From CAYLLE01 sp964384485 (lineage in GTDB: Bacteria > Spirochaetota > Spirochaetia > CAYLLE01): a stretch of DNA of 64,000 nt. The notes under the pieces were generated by a model. The model had not been told where the DNA came from, searched no databases, and saw nothing but the letters and a program-made list of their open reading frames with translations. Position 1 is the stretch's first letter. The number at the start of each line of letters is the position of its first letter. This document shows positions 1 to 8,656 of the stretch, piece after piece. A program made the position numbers and the translations under genes. Location: positions 1 to 64,000 of the forward strand of contig CAYLLE010000005.1 in assembly GCA_964384485.1 (NCBI GenBank). The letters are read 5' to 3'.

Positions 1-153
1 TAAACTGCCGGGCCATCCGGCTGACCCGGTTTATGATCAGATTGGTACTCACGTTTAGGTCCCGGCTAATGGATCTGATGCCTGCCCTAAACATCTGTTA
101 AGTAAAATCACTCAACTGGAAAGTAATTTGTGACATTATTCTGTCTACCTCCG
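1..153. other. Structured non-coding stretch upstream of mraZ
   Basis: No gene is visible here. Three inverted repeats can be seen: TAAAC (1-5) with GTTTA (28-32) around a CCGG-rich core, ATCAGAT (36-42) with ATCTGAT (73-79), and GTTTAGG (53-59) with CCTAAAC (86-92). The stretch may be the 3' untranslated end of an upstream transcript or the tail of a structured RNA. No RNA family was recognised. Confidence 0.3.
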
Positions 154-181
154 TTGACAATTCCTCTCACCGGGGTACTAT
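154..181 (+). promoter_or_regulatory. Sigma70-type promoter of the mraZ division cluster
   Basis: TTGACA at 154-159 is followed after 16 bp by TACTAT at 176-181. An overlapping TATATA run starts at 179. The predicted transcription start near 188 lies just before the GTGGG repeats, which is where the mraZ operator sits in other bacteria. The -35 matches the consensus perfectly. Confidence 0.75.
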
Positions 182-191
182 ATATATAACA

Positions 192-216
192 GTGGGAAAA
201 AGTGGGAGATAGTGGG
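192..216 (+). promoter_or_regulatory. MraZ operator: three GTGGG boxes with a 10-bp period
   Basis: GTGGG occurs at 192-196, 202-206 and 212-216, exactly 10 bp apart, between the promoter and the mraZ start. MraZ is known to bind GTGGG direct repeats separated by 5 nt in front of its own operon. The arrangement therefore indicates autoregulation of the division cluster. Confidence 0.85.
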
Positions 217-229
217 AAAGGGTGCATAA

Positions 230-670
230 ATGTTGACCGGTGAGTACAGAAATTCTCTTGATGAGAAAGGACGGCTGAATATACCGGCCAAACTGCGTAC
301 CGCGGTTCCCGGAAATCTCCTGATTATTACTCGGGGATTAGATCAATGCCTGTGGCTTTTCCCGCCGGATGAATGGAAGCGGATGTCTGAAAGCCTGATG
401 CAGGCCGCGTCTCCATTCAGGAAAAAAGCGCGGATTCTGCAGAGAAGGTTTATCGCACCGGCCCAGGAAGTCGAAATCGACAAAGCCGGAAGGATCAATA
501 TTCCTGCAACGCTGCAGGAGCATGCAGGGCTGAAAAAGGAAACGGTTATTTTAGGAATTAAGCAGTATATCGAGATATGGGATGATGCCGAATACGAAAA
601 ATACCTCGATTCGACGGATGAGGAATTTCAGGAAGCGGCGGAAGAACTGGGAGATCTCATATCTTTTTAA
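230..670 (+). CDS. mraZ: Transcriptional regulator MraZ
   Basis: A 146-residue DNA-binding regulator of the division and cell-wall cluster. It has two AbrB-like halves, each with the family motif: DEKGRLNIPAKLR near residue 12 and DKAGRINIPATL near residue 84. Length matches the family (about 140-150). The ATG at 230 lies 14 nt after the third GTGGG box, and an SD-like GGGAAAGGG overlaps that box, so binding there could block translation initiation as well as transcription. It is the first gene of the cluster and is followed by rsmH after 18 nt. MraZ is expected to repress its own operon through the boxes at 192-216. Confidence 0.96.
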   Translation: MLTGEYRNSLDEKGRLNIPAKLRTAVPGNLLIITRGLDQCLWLFPPDEWKRMSESLMQAASPFRKKARILQRRFIAPAQEVEIDKAGRINIPATLQEHAGLKKETVILGIKQYIEIWDDAEYEKYLDSTDEEFQEAAEELGDLISF

Positions 671-688
671 CTGCATAACGGAGAAGGC

Positions 689-1636
689 ATGAAACCTGTC
701 CATTATCCCGTTTTACACCGGGAGGTGCTTGAGTACCTCGAACCGAAATCTCCAGAGGATATTTTGGTTGACGGAACACTGGGAGAGGGAGGACACACAG
801 AGCTGTTCCTCTCCCGGTTCCCCCGGCTTAAGGTGATAGGAGTGGAAACCGATCCTGTGATGCTTGAACGGGCAAAAGAACGGCTCCGATCCTATCATGA
901 ACGGGTTACCTTTTGGAACGGATGGTTTGATGAGTTTTTCCTTCATTACCGGCAGGAGACCGGTTTGGATAGGCAGCCCGGCATGATCCTTCTCGATTTG
1001 GGAATATCCACTTTTCACTTGAAACAGTCCGGGAGGGGGTTCTCCTTTCAGGGAGATGAGCCTCTGGACATGCGGCTGGGTAAAAATTCCGGTTTGACTG
1101 CATCGGAAGTGCTGAACCGGTATCCGTTAGAGGATCTTGTTTCGGTGTTTTCCTGTTACGGCGAGGAACGGTATTCAAAACGGATAGCCCGCGCGGTGGT
1201 CAAGAAGCGGGATTTAGAGCCGTTTACCACTACGGCACAATTCAGGGATACTGTCGAGTCGGCCGTGCCGCCGCAGTACCGGCGCGGACCGATCCACCCG
1301 GCTACCAGGTGCTTTCAGGCCCTGCGGATAGAGGTTAACCGGGAGCTGGACCGGCTCGAGGCGGCACTGGCCGCGGCGTTTAATACCTTGTCTCCGGGAG
1401 GGAGATTCGGTGTTATTTCCTTCCATTCTCTCGAGGACAGGAAGGTTAAACATTTTTTTAGGGAGATGGCAAGGAAATGTACATGTCCTCCGGAGGAGCC
1501 GAAGTGTGTCTGCGGCGGTACCCCGAGGGCTTCATTGATAACCCGGAAACCGGTCCGGCCCGGAGAGACTGAGATCAGGGAAAATCCCGCGTCGAGGAGC
1601 GCGAAACTAAGGGTGCTGGAAAAAGAGGAACAATGA
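689..1636 (+). CDS. rsmH: 16S rRNA (cytosine1402-N4)-methyltransferase RsmH
   Basis: A 315-residue SAM-dependent methyltransferase that modifies C1402 in the decoding centre of 16S rRNA. The SAM-binding loop GTLGEGGHTELFL lies near residue 30, followed by IGVETDP. LLDLGIS, RGFSF and the late VISFHSLEDRKVKHFF are typical of the MraW family, as is the cysteine-containing C-terminal segment. A GGAG sequence lies just before the ATG. The last bases overlap ftsL by 4 nt (ATGA), which suggests translational coupling. mraZ-rsmH-ftsL is the usual start of the division cluster. Confidence 0.96.
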   Translation: MKPVHYPVLHREVLEYLEPKSPEDILVDGTLGEGGHTELFLSRFPRLKVIGVETDPVMLERAKERLRSYHERVTFWNGWFDEFFLHYRQETGLDRQPGMILLDLGISTFHLKQSGRGFSFQGDEPLDMRLGKNSGLTASEVLNRYPLEDLVSVFSCYGEERYSKRIARAVVKKRDLEPFTTTAQFRDTVESAVPPQYRRGPIHPATRCFQALRIEVNRELDRLEAALAAAFNTLSPGGRFGVISFHSLEDRKVKHFFREMARKCTCPPEEPKCVCGGTPRASLITRKPVRPGETEIRENPASRSAKLRVLEKEEQ

Positions 1637-1914
1637 GCAGAAAGAGTTTTTACAGTTTACTGTTAATCGTTCCGGTGCTGCTGTTTCTGAACGGCTGGCA
1701 GGCCTACAGGTATTACGCTTTGGAGAAAGAGATAGATGAGCTCGAACAGGTTCAGAATCAACTGTTTGAGGAGAATAAAAAAGCGATAGCGGCCATATCT
1801 GTCTTGAATTCACCGGCCCGCATAGCTGAAATAGCTCGAGAATTGGATATGGAAAAGGCTGAGCTTGACCGGATCATCCGGGTGGTCTTCCAGGAAAGGG
1901 ATACAGGAAAGTAA
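1633..1914 (+). CDS. ftsL: Cell division protein FtsL
   Basis: A small 93-residue bitopic protein. It has a short cytoplasmic start, one membrane helix (about residues 7-24) and a heptad-like coiled coil (about 28-55), followed by a short periplasmic tail. This architecture and its position between rsmH and murF identify it as FtsL, although sequence conservation in this family is low. FtsL joins FtsQ/DivIB and FtsB/DivIC at the septum and activates FtsW-FtsI. No ftsI-like transpeptidase gene follows it here, unlike in many division clusters. It overlaps rsmH by 4 nt, and murF starts 3 nt after its stop. Confidence 0.85.
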   Translation: MSRKSFYSLLLIVPVLLFLNGWQAYRYYALEKEIDELEQVQNQLFEENKKAIAAISVLNSPARIAEIARELDMEKAELDRIIRVVFQERDTGK

Positions 1915-1916
1915 AG

Positions 1917-3362
1917 ATGGGAGGGGAAATCATCAGTTACACTCAACTCCTTAAAACGGTAATGGGCAAACCCTTTATTTTCCGTGACGGAATCATTATT
2001 CCGGAAAATCCCCGGGAAGACCGCCCGCTTGGTTCGGTTGTCATTGATTCAAGAAAATGCCGGGAGGGATCACTCTTTGTGCCTCTCCCCGGAACAGTAA
2101 CAGACGGACACCGGCATATCGGCGACGCTTTTAAGCGGGGAGCCGCCGTCTCGTTGGCCGCGGAGAATGAGCTTCAGAAGCTCCCTGAGTATCTCAGGAA
2201 CAGTTTTTCGGGTATCGGCCATATCATCGCTGTACCTGATCCGCTAAAGGCGCTTCAGGATGCGGCCGGAGCATTCCGGCAGTCACTGACGGGGGTTCAT
2301 ATTTTCGGAATTACCGGAAGCAGCGGTAAAACTACAACGAAGGAACTCCTGGGATCAGTTTTTTCACGGTGGAAGAAGACGTATATGACCGAGGGAAATT
2401 TCAACTCGGACATCGGACTTCCCCTTTCTATTTTCGGTCTTTCCGAAGACACAGATTACGGAATTTTCGAAGCCGGCATTAATTATCCGGGGGAGATGGA
2501 CGGGCTGGTCAGAATACTGCAGCCCGAGTCGGTGATCATTACGAATATCGGGAGTGCCCATGCAGGACCTTTGGGAGGAAAAGAGGGAATCGCCCGGGAA
2601 AAGAGAAAACTCATTTCCGGCTCGCGTAATGTCAGGCAGGTATTTATCCATGAAGATGAACCGTTTCTTGATTTTTTAGCCGCGGAGACTGAGGCTGAAA
2701 TATTTAGATACGGAAAAAAAACAACTCCGGGAATCGGGGAAATGGTAAGTTTGGGGTCAGATGGCACGGTCATCAACTGGGAGGGACTCCGAATAAACCT
2801 TTCCCTGCCCGGAGGTTATAACGGGGATAACGCTTTGGGAGTTATCCGGGCGGCTCAGGTTCACGGGGTATCTCCGGAAGCAGTAAAGGAAGGAATCGAG
2901 TCGGTCCGGCCTCTTTTCGGAAGGTCCGAAGTGATCCGCGGAAAAATTACTTTGATCAGGGACTGTTATAACGCTAATCCGGAATCGGTAAAGCAGGCAC
3001 TTGAACTTCTCGGGTCAGCCGGGGAGGCAGGACGGAAAATCGCGGTTATCGGTTCCATGAAAGAACTTGGAGCCTATAGCGTGAAAGCTCACACCGCATT
3101 GGGTGCTTTGATTGCTCAATCCGGAGCTTCTGCGGTTTTTCTGTTCGGAGAGGAGACCCTTCACGCCCTGGAAGGGCTCGGAGAGACCGGATTTCAAGGA
3201 CTGGCAAAGCATTATACCGATTACGAAGTTCTGCAAGATGAGTTCATCGGGTATGTCCATCCCGGGGATACCGTTCTGCTTAAAGGTTCCCGGAGTAACC
3301 GTCTGGAACGGCTGGCGGATACAATTTTGGAAACATACGGCATGGCGGTGTCCAATGAGTAG
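1917..3362 (+). CDS. murF: UDP-N-acetylmuramoyl-tripeptide--D-alanyl-D-alanine ligase MurF
   Basis: A 481-residue cytoplasmic Mur ligase that adds D-Ala-D-Ala to the UDP-MurNAc-tripeptide, the last soluble step of wall precursor synthesis. The ATP-binding loop GITGSSGKTTTKE lies at about 131-143. NFNSDIGLPLS and RDCYNANPES are characteristic of MurF. Length is slightly above the usual 450. The start at 1917 is 3 nt after ftsL, and the end overlaps ftsW by 8 nt. mraY and murD, which follow murF in many bacteria, are missing; the treponemal cluster likewise lacks mraY at this place. Confidence 0.95.
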   Translation: MGGEIISYTQLLKTVMGKPFIFRDGIIIPENPREDRPLGSVVIDSRKCREGSLFVPLPGTVTDGHRHIGDAFKRGAAVSLAAENELQKLPEYLRNSFSGIGHIIAVPDPLKALQDAAGAFRQSLTGVHIFGITGSSGKTTTKELLGSVFSRWKKTYMTEGNFNSDIGLPLSIFGLSEDTDYGIFEAGINYPGEMDGLVRILQPESVIITNIGSAHAGPLGGKEGIAREKRKLISGSRNVRQVFIHEDEPFLDFLAAETEAEIFRYGKKTTPGIGEMVSLGSDGTVINWEGLRINLSLPGGYNGDNALGVIRAAQVHGVSPEAVKEGIESVRPLFGRSEVIRGKITLIRDCYNANPESVKQALELLGSAGEAGRKIAVIGSMKELGAYSVKAHTALGALIAQSGASAVFLFGEETLHALEGLGETGFQGLAKHYTDYEVLQDEFIGYVHPGDTVLLKGSRSNRLERLADTILETYGMAVSNE

Positions 3363-4491
3363 CCGGATAGGATTGGAGCGCCTTGATAAGAAAACAGTCG
3401 ATTTCCCTTTTCTCGTACTCACCATAATGCTTTTGGTGATCGGGCTTACCATGCTCTTCTCTTCCTCCTACTTCCGGTCGGAGTATCTTTTCAAGGATCC
3501 GTTCCGCTTTCTTAAACGTCAGGCTATCTGGGTGGGGCTGGGGCTGCTTTTCGGTCTCGCGGCCATGCGGATCTCCATGGAATTTCTCAAAAAAAATATC
3601 AAACCCCTTTTAATGGGAGCCCTAATATTGACCGCGCTCACCTTTGTTCCCGGAGTAGGATTGGAAATTCAGGGAGCGAGACGGTGGATCTATTTTTTCG
3701 GAAATTCATTCCAGCCTTCGGAACTGGTTAAATTAGCAATCATCATATATCTGGCCTATATTCTGGATAAAAAACAGGAGAGCCTGTATGACCCGGTAAA
3801 CTCCCTGCTTCCGCCTTTTCTGGTTGTCGGTCTGTTTACCGCGGTTGTGTATCTTCAGAACGATTTCTCTACAGCGTTTTTCCTATTGATATTAGGGATG
3901 ATGATGTTTTTCATTGCCAGGGTAAAAATAAGGTACTTTGTGAGTTTCGCAGCTCTGGCGATACCTCTGTTCGGTATGCTCATGTTCACAAAGGAACACC
4001 GGGTCCGCCGGATCATCAGCTATTTGGACCCGGTGTTGGATCCTTCCGGAGCCGGATATCAAATTCTGGCTTCAAAACGTGCGCTAATAAGGGGGGGATT
4101 CTGGGGTCAGGGCGTGGGAGAAGGTGTCGAAAAATACGGCTCCCTTCCCGATGCCCATTCAGACTTTGTGTTTGCTGTTCTTGGTGAAGAGCTCGGATTT
4201 ATCGGGGTTATCGCCGTACTGGGACTTTTTTGCGCCTTTGCCTTCCGGGGATACAGTATATCATTCCGGTGTCCCGACCGGTTTCAGGGATACCTTGCCT
4301 TTGGCCTGACTTCATCTCTGTTGTATCAGGCTTTGATCAACATGGCGGTTGTTTCAGGACTCATTCCGGCGACGGGGATTCCTCTGCCTTTTTTCTCATC
4401 AGGCGGATCCTCTCTTTTTATCACCTTAATCATGTGCGGACTGCTATTGAATGTCTCCCGCCGCGCAGAAAAGGGGCATGAGCATGGCTGA
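3355..4491 (+). CDS. ftsW: Peptidoglycan glycosyltransferase FtsW
   Basis: A 378-residue polytopic membrane protein of the SEDS family, which polymerises septal glycan strands with a class B PBP. About ten hydrophobic segments are visible. Family motifs include GARRWI, FQPSELVKLA, QNDFSTA, and near the end HSDFVFAVLGEELG and IPATGIPLPFFSSGGSS. The chosen ATG at 3355 lies inside the end of murF (8-nt overlap); the frame stays open further upstream, but that part would fall in the murF coding region. The N-terminus MSSRIGLERLD is cytoplasmic. The end overlaps ftsQ by 8 nt. Confidence 0.95.
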   Translation: MSSRIGLERLDKKTVDFPFLVLTIMLLVIGLTMLFSSSYFRSEYLFKDPFRFLKRQAIWVGLGLLFGLAAMRISMEFLKKNIKPLLMGALILTALTFVPGVGLEIQGARRWIYFFGNSFQPSELVKLAIIIYLAYILDKKQESLYDPVNSLLPPFLVVGLFTAVVYLQNDFSTAFFLLILGMMMFFIARVKIRYFVSFAALAIPLFGMLMFTKEHRVRRIISYLDPVLDPSGAGYQILASKRALIRGGFWGQGVGEGVEKYGSLPDAHSDFVFAVLGEELGFIGVIAVLGLFCAFAFRGYSISFRCPDRFQGYLAFGLTSSLLYQALINMAVVSGLIPATGIPLPFFSSGGSSLFITLIMCGLLLNVSRRAEKGHEHG

Positions 4492-5275
4492 TCAGGCTGT
4501 TATGAGTTCGCCGAAGCCCGGGGGCGGGAAATTCTTGTCGGTGGTGATATATATCCTGCTGATCATAATTGTGCTTGAACTGGTATTTCATCTCGCGATT
4601 GCTCCGAAACTGGTCATTCGGAACATCAGGGTGGAAACATCTCTTGATATTGCGAAAGAAGACGTGCTCAGGATTGCCGGCGTGGCAGGAGATGATTATT
4701 TTTTCTCTGTAAAACCGGGCACTGTAAAGGAAAACCTTGAGCGGTATGCTCTGGTAAAAAGAGCTGAGGTGGAACGTATTTTCCCGGATACATTGAACAT
4801 TGTCCTGATCCCGCGCAAACCTGTAACTGCGGCTTTTGTTGAGACCGAAGGGTCGAATCAGCTTTTAGTTTTTGATGAGGATGGTGTTGCCTTTGAGCGG
4901 TGGAGCACGGGAGACGCGGGTACTTTACCCATTCTCTCAGGCATACAGTTCGAAAACTTCAACGTGGGAGACCGCCTTCCCCAGCCCCTTCTCGACACCA
5001 TGCGGGAATTGAAAACTTTGCGGCTGGAAAAACCCGCCCTGTATCAGACACTGTCGGAGATATCCTTTTCCCGGGGCAGGGGAAACGAACTGGATATAAC
5101 GGTGTATCCCGTTCATAAGCCGGTAAAACTGCTCTTTGGTCCAAGGATGACCGCGGAATTACTCCATTCAGCTTTGCGGCTCATGTCGGTATTGGAGCGG
5201 AACGGGGTTATCGAACCGGGCAGCGAGATTGATTTTCGTTTTGGTGATGTGATATACAGGAAGCAGGGGGAATGA
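4484..5275 (+). CDS. ftsQ: Cell division protein FtsQ/DivIB
   Basis: A 263-residue bitopic protein with one membrane helix (about residues 18-40), then a POTRA-like domain (IRNIRVETSLDIAKEDVLRIAG onward in pieces; about 45-115), and a beta-rich FtsQ domain. It bridges cytoplasmic division proteins to FtsL and the septal synthases. The ATG at 4484 was chosen because AAGGGG lies 7 nt before it; the ATG at 4478 is too close to that SD, and the one at 4451 lacks an SD. It overlaps ftsW by 8 nt, and ftsA starts 1 nt after its stop. Assignment rests on topology and position, since the family is divergent. Confidence 0.85.
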   Translation: MADQAVMSSPKPGGGKFLSVVIYILLIIIVLELVFHLAIAPKLVIRNIRVETSLDIAKEDVLRIAGVAGDDYFFSVKPGTVKENLERYALVKRAEVERIFPDTLNIVLIPRKPVTAAFVETEGSNQLLVFDEDGVAFERWSTGDAGTLPILSGIQFENFNVGDRLPQPLLDTMRELKTLRLEKPALYQTLSEISFSRGRGNELDITVYPVHKPVKLLFGPRMTAELLHSALRLMSVLERNGVIEPGSEIDFRFGDVIYRKQGE

Positions 5276-5276
5276 A

Positions 5277-6512
5277 GTGCCTTCAGATTCCATAATCGTC
5301 GGATTAGACATAGGGACCACAAAGACATGCGCTGCAATCGGAGAGTATAACGAACATGGCAGATTAGAGATAATCGGAATCGGTACAAGCCCTTCGTCGG
5401 GTCTCCGGCGGGGGGTGGTTATCAATATTGAAGCGACCTTGAAGTCAGTTCTCGAAGCGGTGGAAAACGCGGAACAGATGGCCGGCCGGGAAGTTTCCGG
5501 AGTGATTACCGGCATCGCCGGGGGCCACATCGAAGGAATTAATTCCCGGGGGGTTGTCGCTGTAACCGGAAAGGGACGGGAGATTGTCCAGTCCGATGTG
5601 GACAGGGTAATCGAGGCGGCAAAAGCCATTGTGATTCCTATGGACCGGGAGGTGCTTCACGTTATTCCCCAGGAGTTTATCGTGGACGATCAGGGAGGGG
5701 TCAAGAATCCTCTTGATATGATCGGTGTCCGGCTTGAAGCCGAAGTTCATATTATAACCGGATCGGTTACTTCGGCTCAGAATCTTGTTAAATGTGTAAA
5801 CAGGGCCGGATTCAAAGTGGAAGATATCGTTCTGGAATCGCTGGCCTCGTCTAGAGCTGTTCTGACGGAGGATGAAAAGGAGCTGGGTGTTCTGTTGATA
5901 GACCTCGGAGGAGGAACTACCGATATCCTGGTCCATCTGGACGGAGCGCCCTATTATACAAGTGTTTTGCCTGTGGGAGGTGCTCAGGTTACCGGCGATC
6001 TCTCTATCATCCTGAAAACTCCGGTGGACGCCGCCGAACGGATGAAAAAAGATTCGGGTTGCTGTTATCTTCCGTTGGTGGAAGAAGATGATCCGGTTAT
6101 TATCCCGAGTGTGGGCGGACGTCCGCCCCTTTCAATAGAGCGGAAAAATGTGTGCGGAATAATTCAGCCCCGGATGACTGAAATATTTCACATGGTAAAA
6201 GATAAAATCGAGAAGAAAGGATACATGCAGCATTTAGGCGGCGGTATTGTTATTACCGGAGGAGGTTCTCTGCTTATCGGAGCGGCTGAACTGGCTCAGG
6301 AAGTGTTCGGCACAGCCGTCCGGATTGGGCAGCCGGGAAATCTAGGCGGTGTGCTCGAAGAGTATCAGTCGCCGCAATTTTCAACCGCTGTCGGACTTGT
6401 TCAGTATGGAGGAAACGGTACTGCCGGACCTCGGGGAGAAGGAGCGGTGCGGGAAAAAACCGCCGGATTTTTCGGTTCCCTGAGATCGTGGCTGAAGAAC
6501 TTTTTTGAGTAA
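5277..6512 (+). CDS. ftsA: Cell division protein FtsA
   Basis: A 411-residue actin-like ATPase that tethers FtsZ filaments to the membrane. The phosphate-1 motif GLDIGTTKT is at the start, and phosphate-2 LLIDLGGGTTDI lies near residue 205. The adenosine motif ITGGGSLL follows near 325. The last ten residues (RSWLKNFFE) form the usual amphipathic membrane-targeting helix. The start is GTG at 5277 with AGGGGGA ahead of it; no ATG fits. It ends 69 nt before ftsZ, and that gap contains a small CCGGA/TCCGG inverted repeat. Confidence 0.96.
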   Translation: MPSDSIIVGLDIGTTKTCAAIGEYNEHGRLEIIGIGTSPSSGLRRGVVINIEATLKSVLEAVENAEQMAGREVSGVITGIAGGHIEGINSRGVVAVTGKGREIVQSDVDRVIEAAKAIVIPMDREVLHVIPQEFIVDDQGGVKNPLDMIGVRLEAEVHIITGSVTSAQNLVKCVNRAGFKVEDIVLESLASSRAVLTEDEKELGVLLIDLGGGTTDILVHLDGAPYYTSVLPVGGAQVTGDLSIILKTPVDAAERMKKDSGCCYLPLVEEDDPVIIPSVGGRPPLSIERKNVCGIIQPRMTEIFHMVKDKIEKKGYMQHLGGGIVITGGGSLLIGAAELAQEVFGTAVRIGQPGNLGGVLEEYQSPQFSTAVGLVQYGGNGTAGPRGEGAVREKTAGFFGSLRSWLKNFFE

Positions 6513-6581
6513 AAAAATCCGGATGTAATGTCCGGTTAAAATATAAAACAACTCATTTTTATCGATGAAAGGGGAGGGGAT

Positions 6582-7748
6582 ATGAACATCGAAGTAATGG
6601 AGGAAAAAAGGGCAAGTGTTACGGTAATCAAGGTAATCGGGGTAGGCGGCGGCGGATGCAATGCCGTCAACCGGATGATATCCACGGGATTGGAAAATCT
6701 CGAATTTATCGCCATGAATACCGATGTCCAGGCACTGCAGTCGTCAAACGCGACTGTAAAACTGCCTCTCGGAACGAAACTTACCAAAGGTCTCGGGGCC
6801 GGAGGTGTTCCTGAAGTTGGAGAAAAGGCGGCGCAGGAAGATAAGGAAGAGATAAAAAATGCCATCTCCGGCGCGGATATGGTATTTATTACGGCAGGTA
6901 TGGGCGGCGGAACCGGCACCGGCGCGGCTCCTATTGTGGCCGAAGTTGCCCGTGAGTTAGGTATCCTGACGGTGGCGGTAGTAACCAAACCCTTTACAAT
7001 AGAAGGAAGAACAAAGGTAACCCTTGCCGAACAGGGGATTAAAAAACTCCGTTCTGCTATGGATACTCTCATTACTATCCCCAACCAGAATCTGCTGAAA
7101 ATAGTCGACCGGAAAACTACGATGAATCAGGCACTGCTTATCGCGGATGATGTACTCCGGCAGGGGGTACAGGGTATCTCCGATCTGATTACCAAGCCGG
7201 GAGTGATCAATATCGATTTTGCCGATGTCAAAACGATCATGGAAGGACAGGGTGACGCGATTATGGGTGTCGGTATCGGCCGGGGCGATAACCGGGCAGT
7301 GGATGCGGCCACGAATGCTATCAACAATCCTCTGCTTGAAGACGCGCGGATTGAAGGCGCGAAAAAACTTCTTGTCAATGTCGCGGGCGGAGACGACCTT
7401 TCCCTGAGCGAATATGAAGAAGTCCTTAATATCATTACAGCAAGCACGGATGAGGAAGTATTTACCATATCCGGTACAGCCTTGGATGATACAATCGAGG
7501 ACGCCATTAAAGTTACCGTCATTGCCACCGGATTCGACGGCGCTGCCGAAGACAGCTCCCTGCAGCCGAAAAAAGAGACTAAACAGGGCGACACCTTTAT
7601 CTCGCTGGATGACTGGATGAGCATGAACGGAAGACGGAAAAACAGGCCGGGTGAGCTTTTTCCCATGGAAGAAGCCGGAACGGATGAGCTGAGTATTCCC
7701 GCATACATCCGGTACAAAAAGGCTTCAGGAGAGAAGAACGGGGTGTAG
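6582..7748 (+). CDS. ftsZ: Cell division GTPase FtsZ
   Basis: A 388-residue tubulin-like GTPase that forms the Z ring. The nucleotide-binding start VGVGGGGCNAV-type motif is near residue 19. The tubulin signature GGGTGTG is at 108-114. The synergy (T7) loop NIDFADVKTIM contains the catalytic aspartates. The C-terminal peptide LSIPAYIRYKK is a recognisable version of the conserved FtsA-binding tail. A strong SD (GGGGAGGGGA) precedes the ATG. Immediately downstream lies xerD, whose start directly abuts the ftsZ stop. Confidence 0.98.
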   Translation: MNIEVMEEKRASVTVIKVIGVGGGGCNAVNRMISTGLENLEFIAMNTDVQALQSSNATVKLPLGTKLTKGLGAGGVPEVGEKAAQEDKEEIKNAISGADMVFITAGMGGGTGTGAAPIVAEVARELGILTVAVVTKPFTIEGRTKVTLAEQGIKKLRSAMDTLITIPNQNLLKIVDRKTTMNQALLIADDVLRQGVQGISDLITKPGVINIDFADVKTIMEGQGDAIMGVGIGRGDNRAVDAATNAINNPLLEDARIEGAKKLLVNVAGGDDLSLSEYEEVLNIITASTDEEVFTISGTALDDTIEDAIKVTVIATGFDGAAEDSSLQPKKETKQGDTFISLDDWMSMNGRRKNRPGELFPMEEAGTDELSIPAYIRYKKASGEKNGV

Positions 7749-8654
7749 ATGATGCGGGAAACTGATAATCTCCTTTTCTCATTCCGGGATTACCTCTCCG
7801 CTGAACTGCGGCTTGCCATCCAGACGGTGGAAACCTACCACCGGGAGTGTACCATTTTTCTGGAGTATCTCCGGGGAAACGGTATTGATCCGGCCGCCGC
7901 GGAGCCTCAGGACATTGTACAGTTTCTCCTGTATAGACAGGGAGAAGCCGGGGAGAACGGTATTGATCAGCGGACGGTGGCGAAAATCATATCAAGTCTC
8001 CGGTCGTTTTTTCAGTATATGATTCTTCAGGATATGCGGCAGGATAATCCCGCCATGGTGGTGGAAATGCCGAAAGCGGCGGCAAAGCTGCCGGGAGTTC
8101 TGACGGTGGAAGAGGTGGAACGCCTGTTCAGTCAGGTGGATACGGGCACTCCTCTGGGACTCCGTGACCGGGCTTTATTTGAGGTTATCTATTCGTGCGG
8201 TCTCCGCATCTCGGAAGCGGTGGACCTTACGCCGTCAAAGCTGTACCTTGAAGAAGGGCTTATCCGGGTGCGCGGGAAAGGCGGCAAGGAGCGGCTCGTT
8301 CCGATGGGACCCCAGGCGGTGGACCATCTCCGAAGGTACCTGAAAGACGGCCGACCCGGCCTTCTCCGGAAGGGAAAAAAAACGGAAAGCCTGTTTGTGA
8401 ATCACCTGGGAACAAGTCTTTCCCGGAAGGGCATGTGGAAGCGGTTTCGGGAAATGACGGAAAAGGCGGGACTGGACGCGAAGGTTCATACTTTGCGGCA
8501 CAGTTTTGCTACCCATCTTTTGGAAGGCGGTGCTGATCTGCGGTCGGTACAGGAACTCCTCGGACATTCCGATATCAGTACTACTCAGATCTACACCCAC
8601 TTGGAAAAAGACGATCTCAGGACATATCATAAAGATTACCATCCAAGGGGATAA
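7749..8654 (+). CDS. xerD: Site-specific tyrosine recombinase XerD
   Basis: A 301-residue tyrosine recombinase. All six catalytic residues are present: Arg153, Lys177, His247, Arg250, His273 and nucleophile Tyr282 (HTLRHSFATHLL, LGHSDISTTQIYTHL). With XerC it resolves chromosome dimers at dif near the division septum. I call it XerD because it is the more XerD-like of the two Xer proteins here and keeps the family length; which copy is C or D is not certain. It abuts ftsZ, so the recombinase could be co-expressed with the Z ring. deoC follows after 2 nt. Confidence 0.88.
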   Translation: MMRETDNLLFSFRDYLSAELRLAIQTVETYHRECTIFLEYLRGNGIDPAAAEPQDIVQFLLYRQGEAGENGIDQRTVAKIISSLRSFFQYMILQDMRQDNPAMVVEMPKAAAKLPGVLTVEEVERLFSQVDTGTPLGLRDRALFEVIYSCGLRISEAVDLTPSKLYLEEGLIRVRGKGGKERLVPMGPQAVDHLRRYLKDGRPGLLRKGKKTESLFVNHLGTSLSRKGMWKRFREMTEKAGLDAKVHTLRHSFATHLLEGGADLRSVQELLGHSDISTTQIYTHLEKDDLRTYHKDYHPRG

Positions 8655-8656
8655 AA

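Noticed and set aside
5168..5936. Long minus-strand open frames opposite ftsA and ftsZ, and similar ones through the flagellar block
   Set aside because: They lie fully inside strongly conserved genes, have no SD and show only mirrored codon patterns.
6518..6534. CCGGA/TCCGG hairpin between ftsA and ftsZ as a terminator
   Set aside because: Only 5 bp with a 7-base loop and no T run; ftsA and ftsZ are almost certainly cotranscribed.
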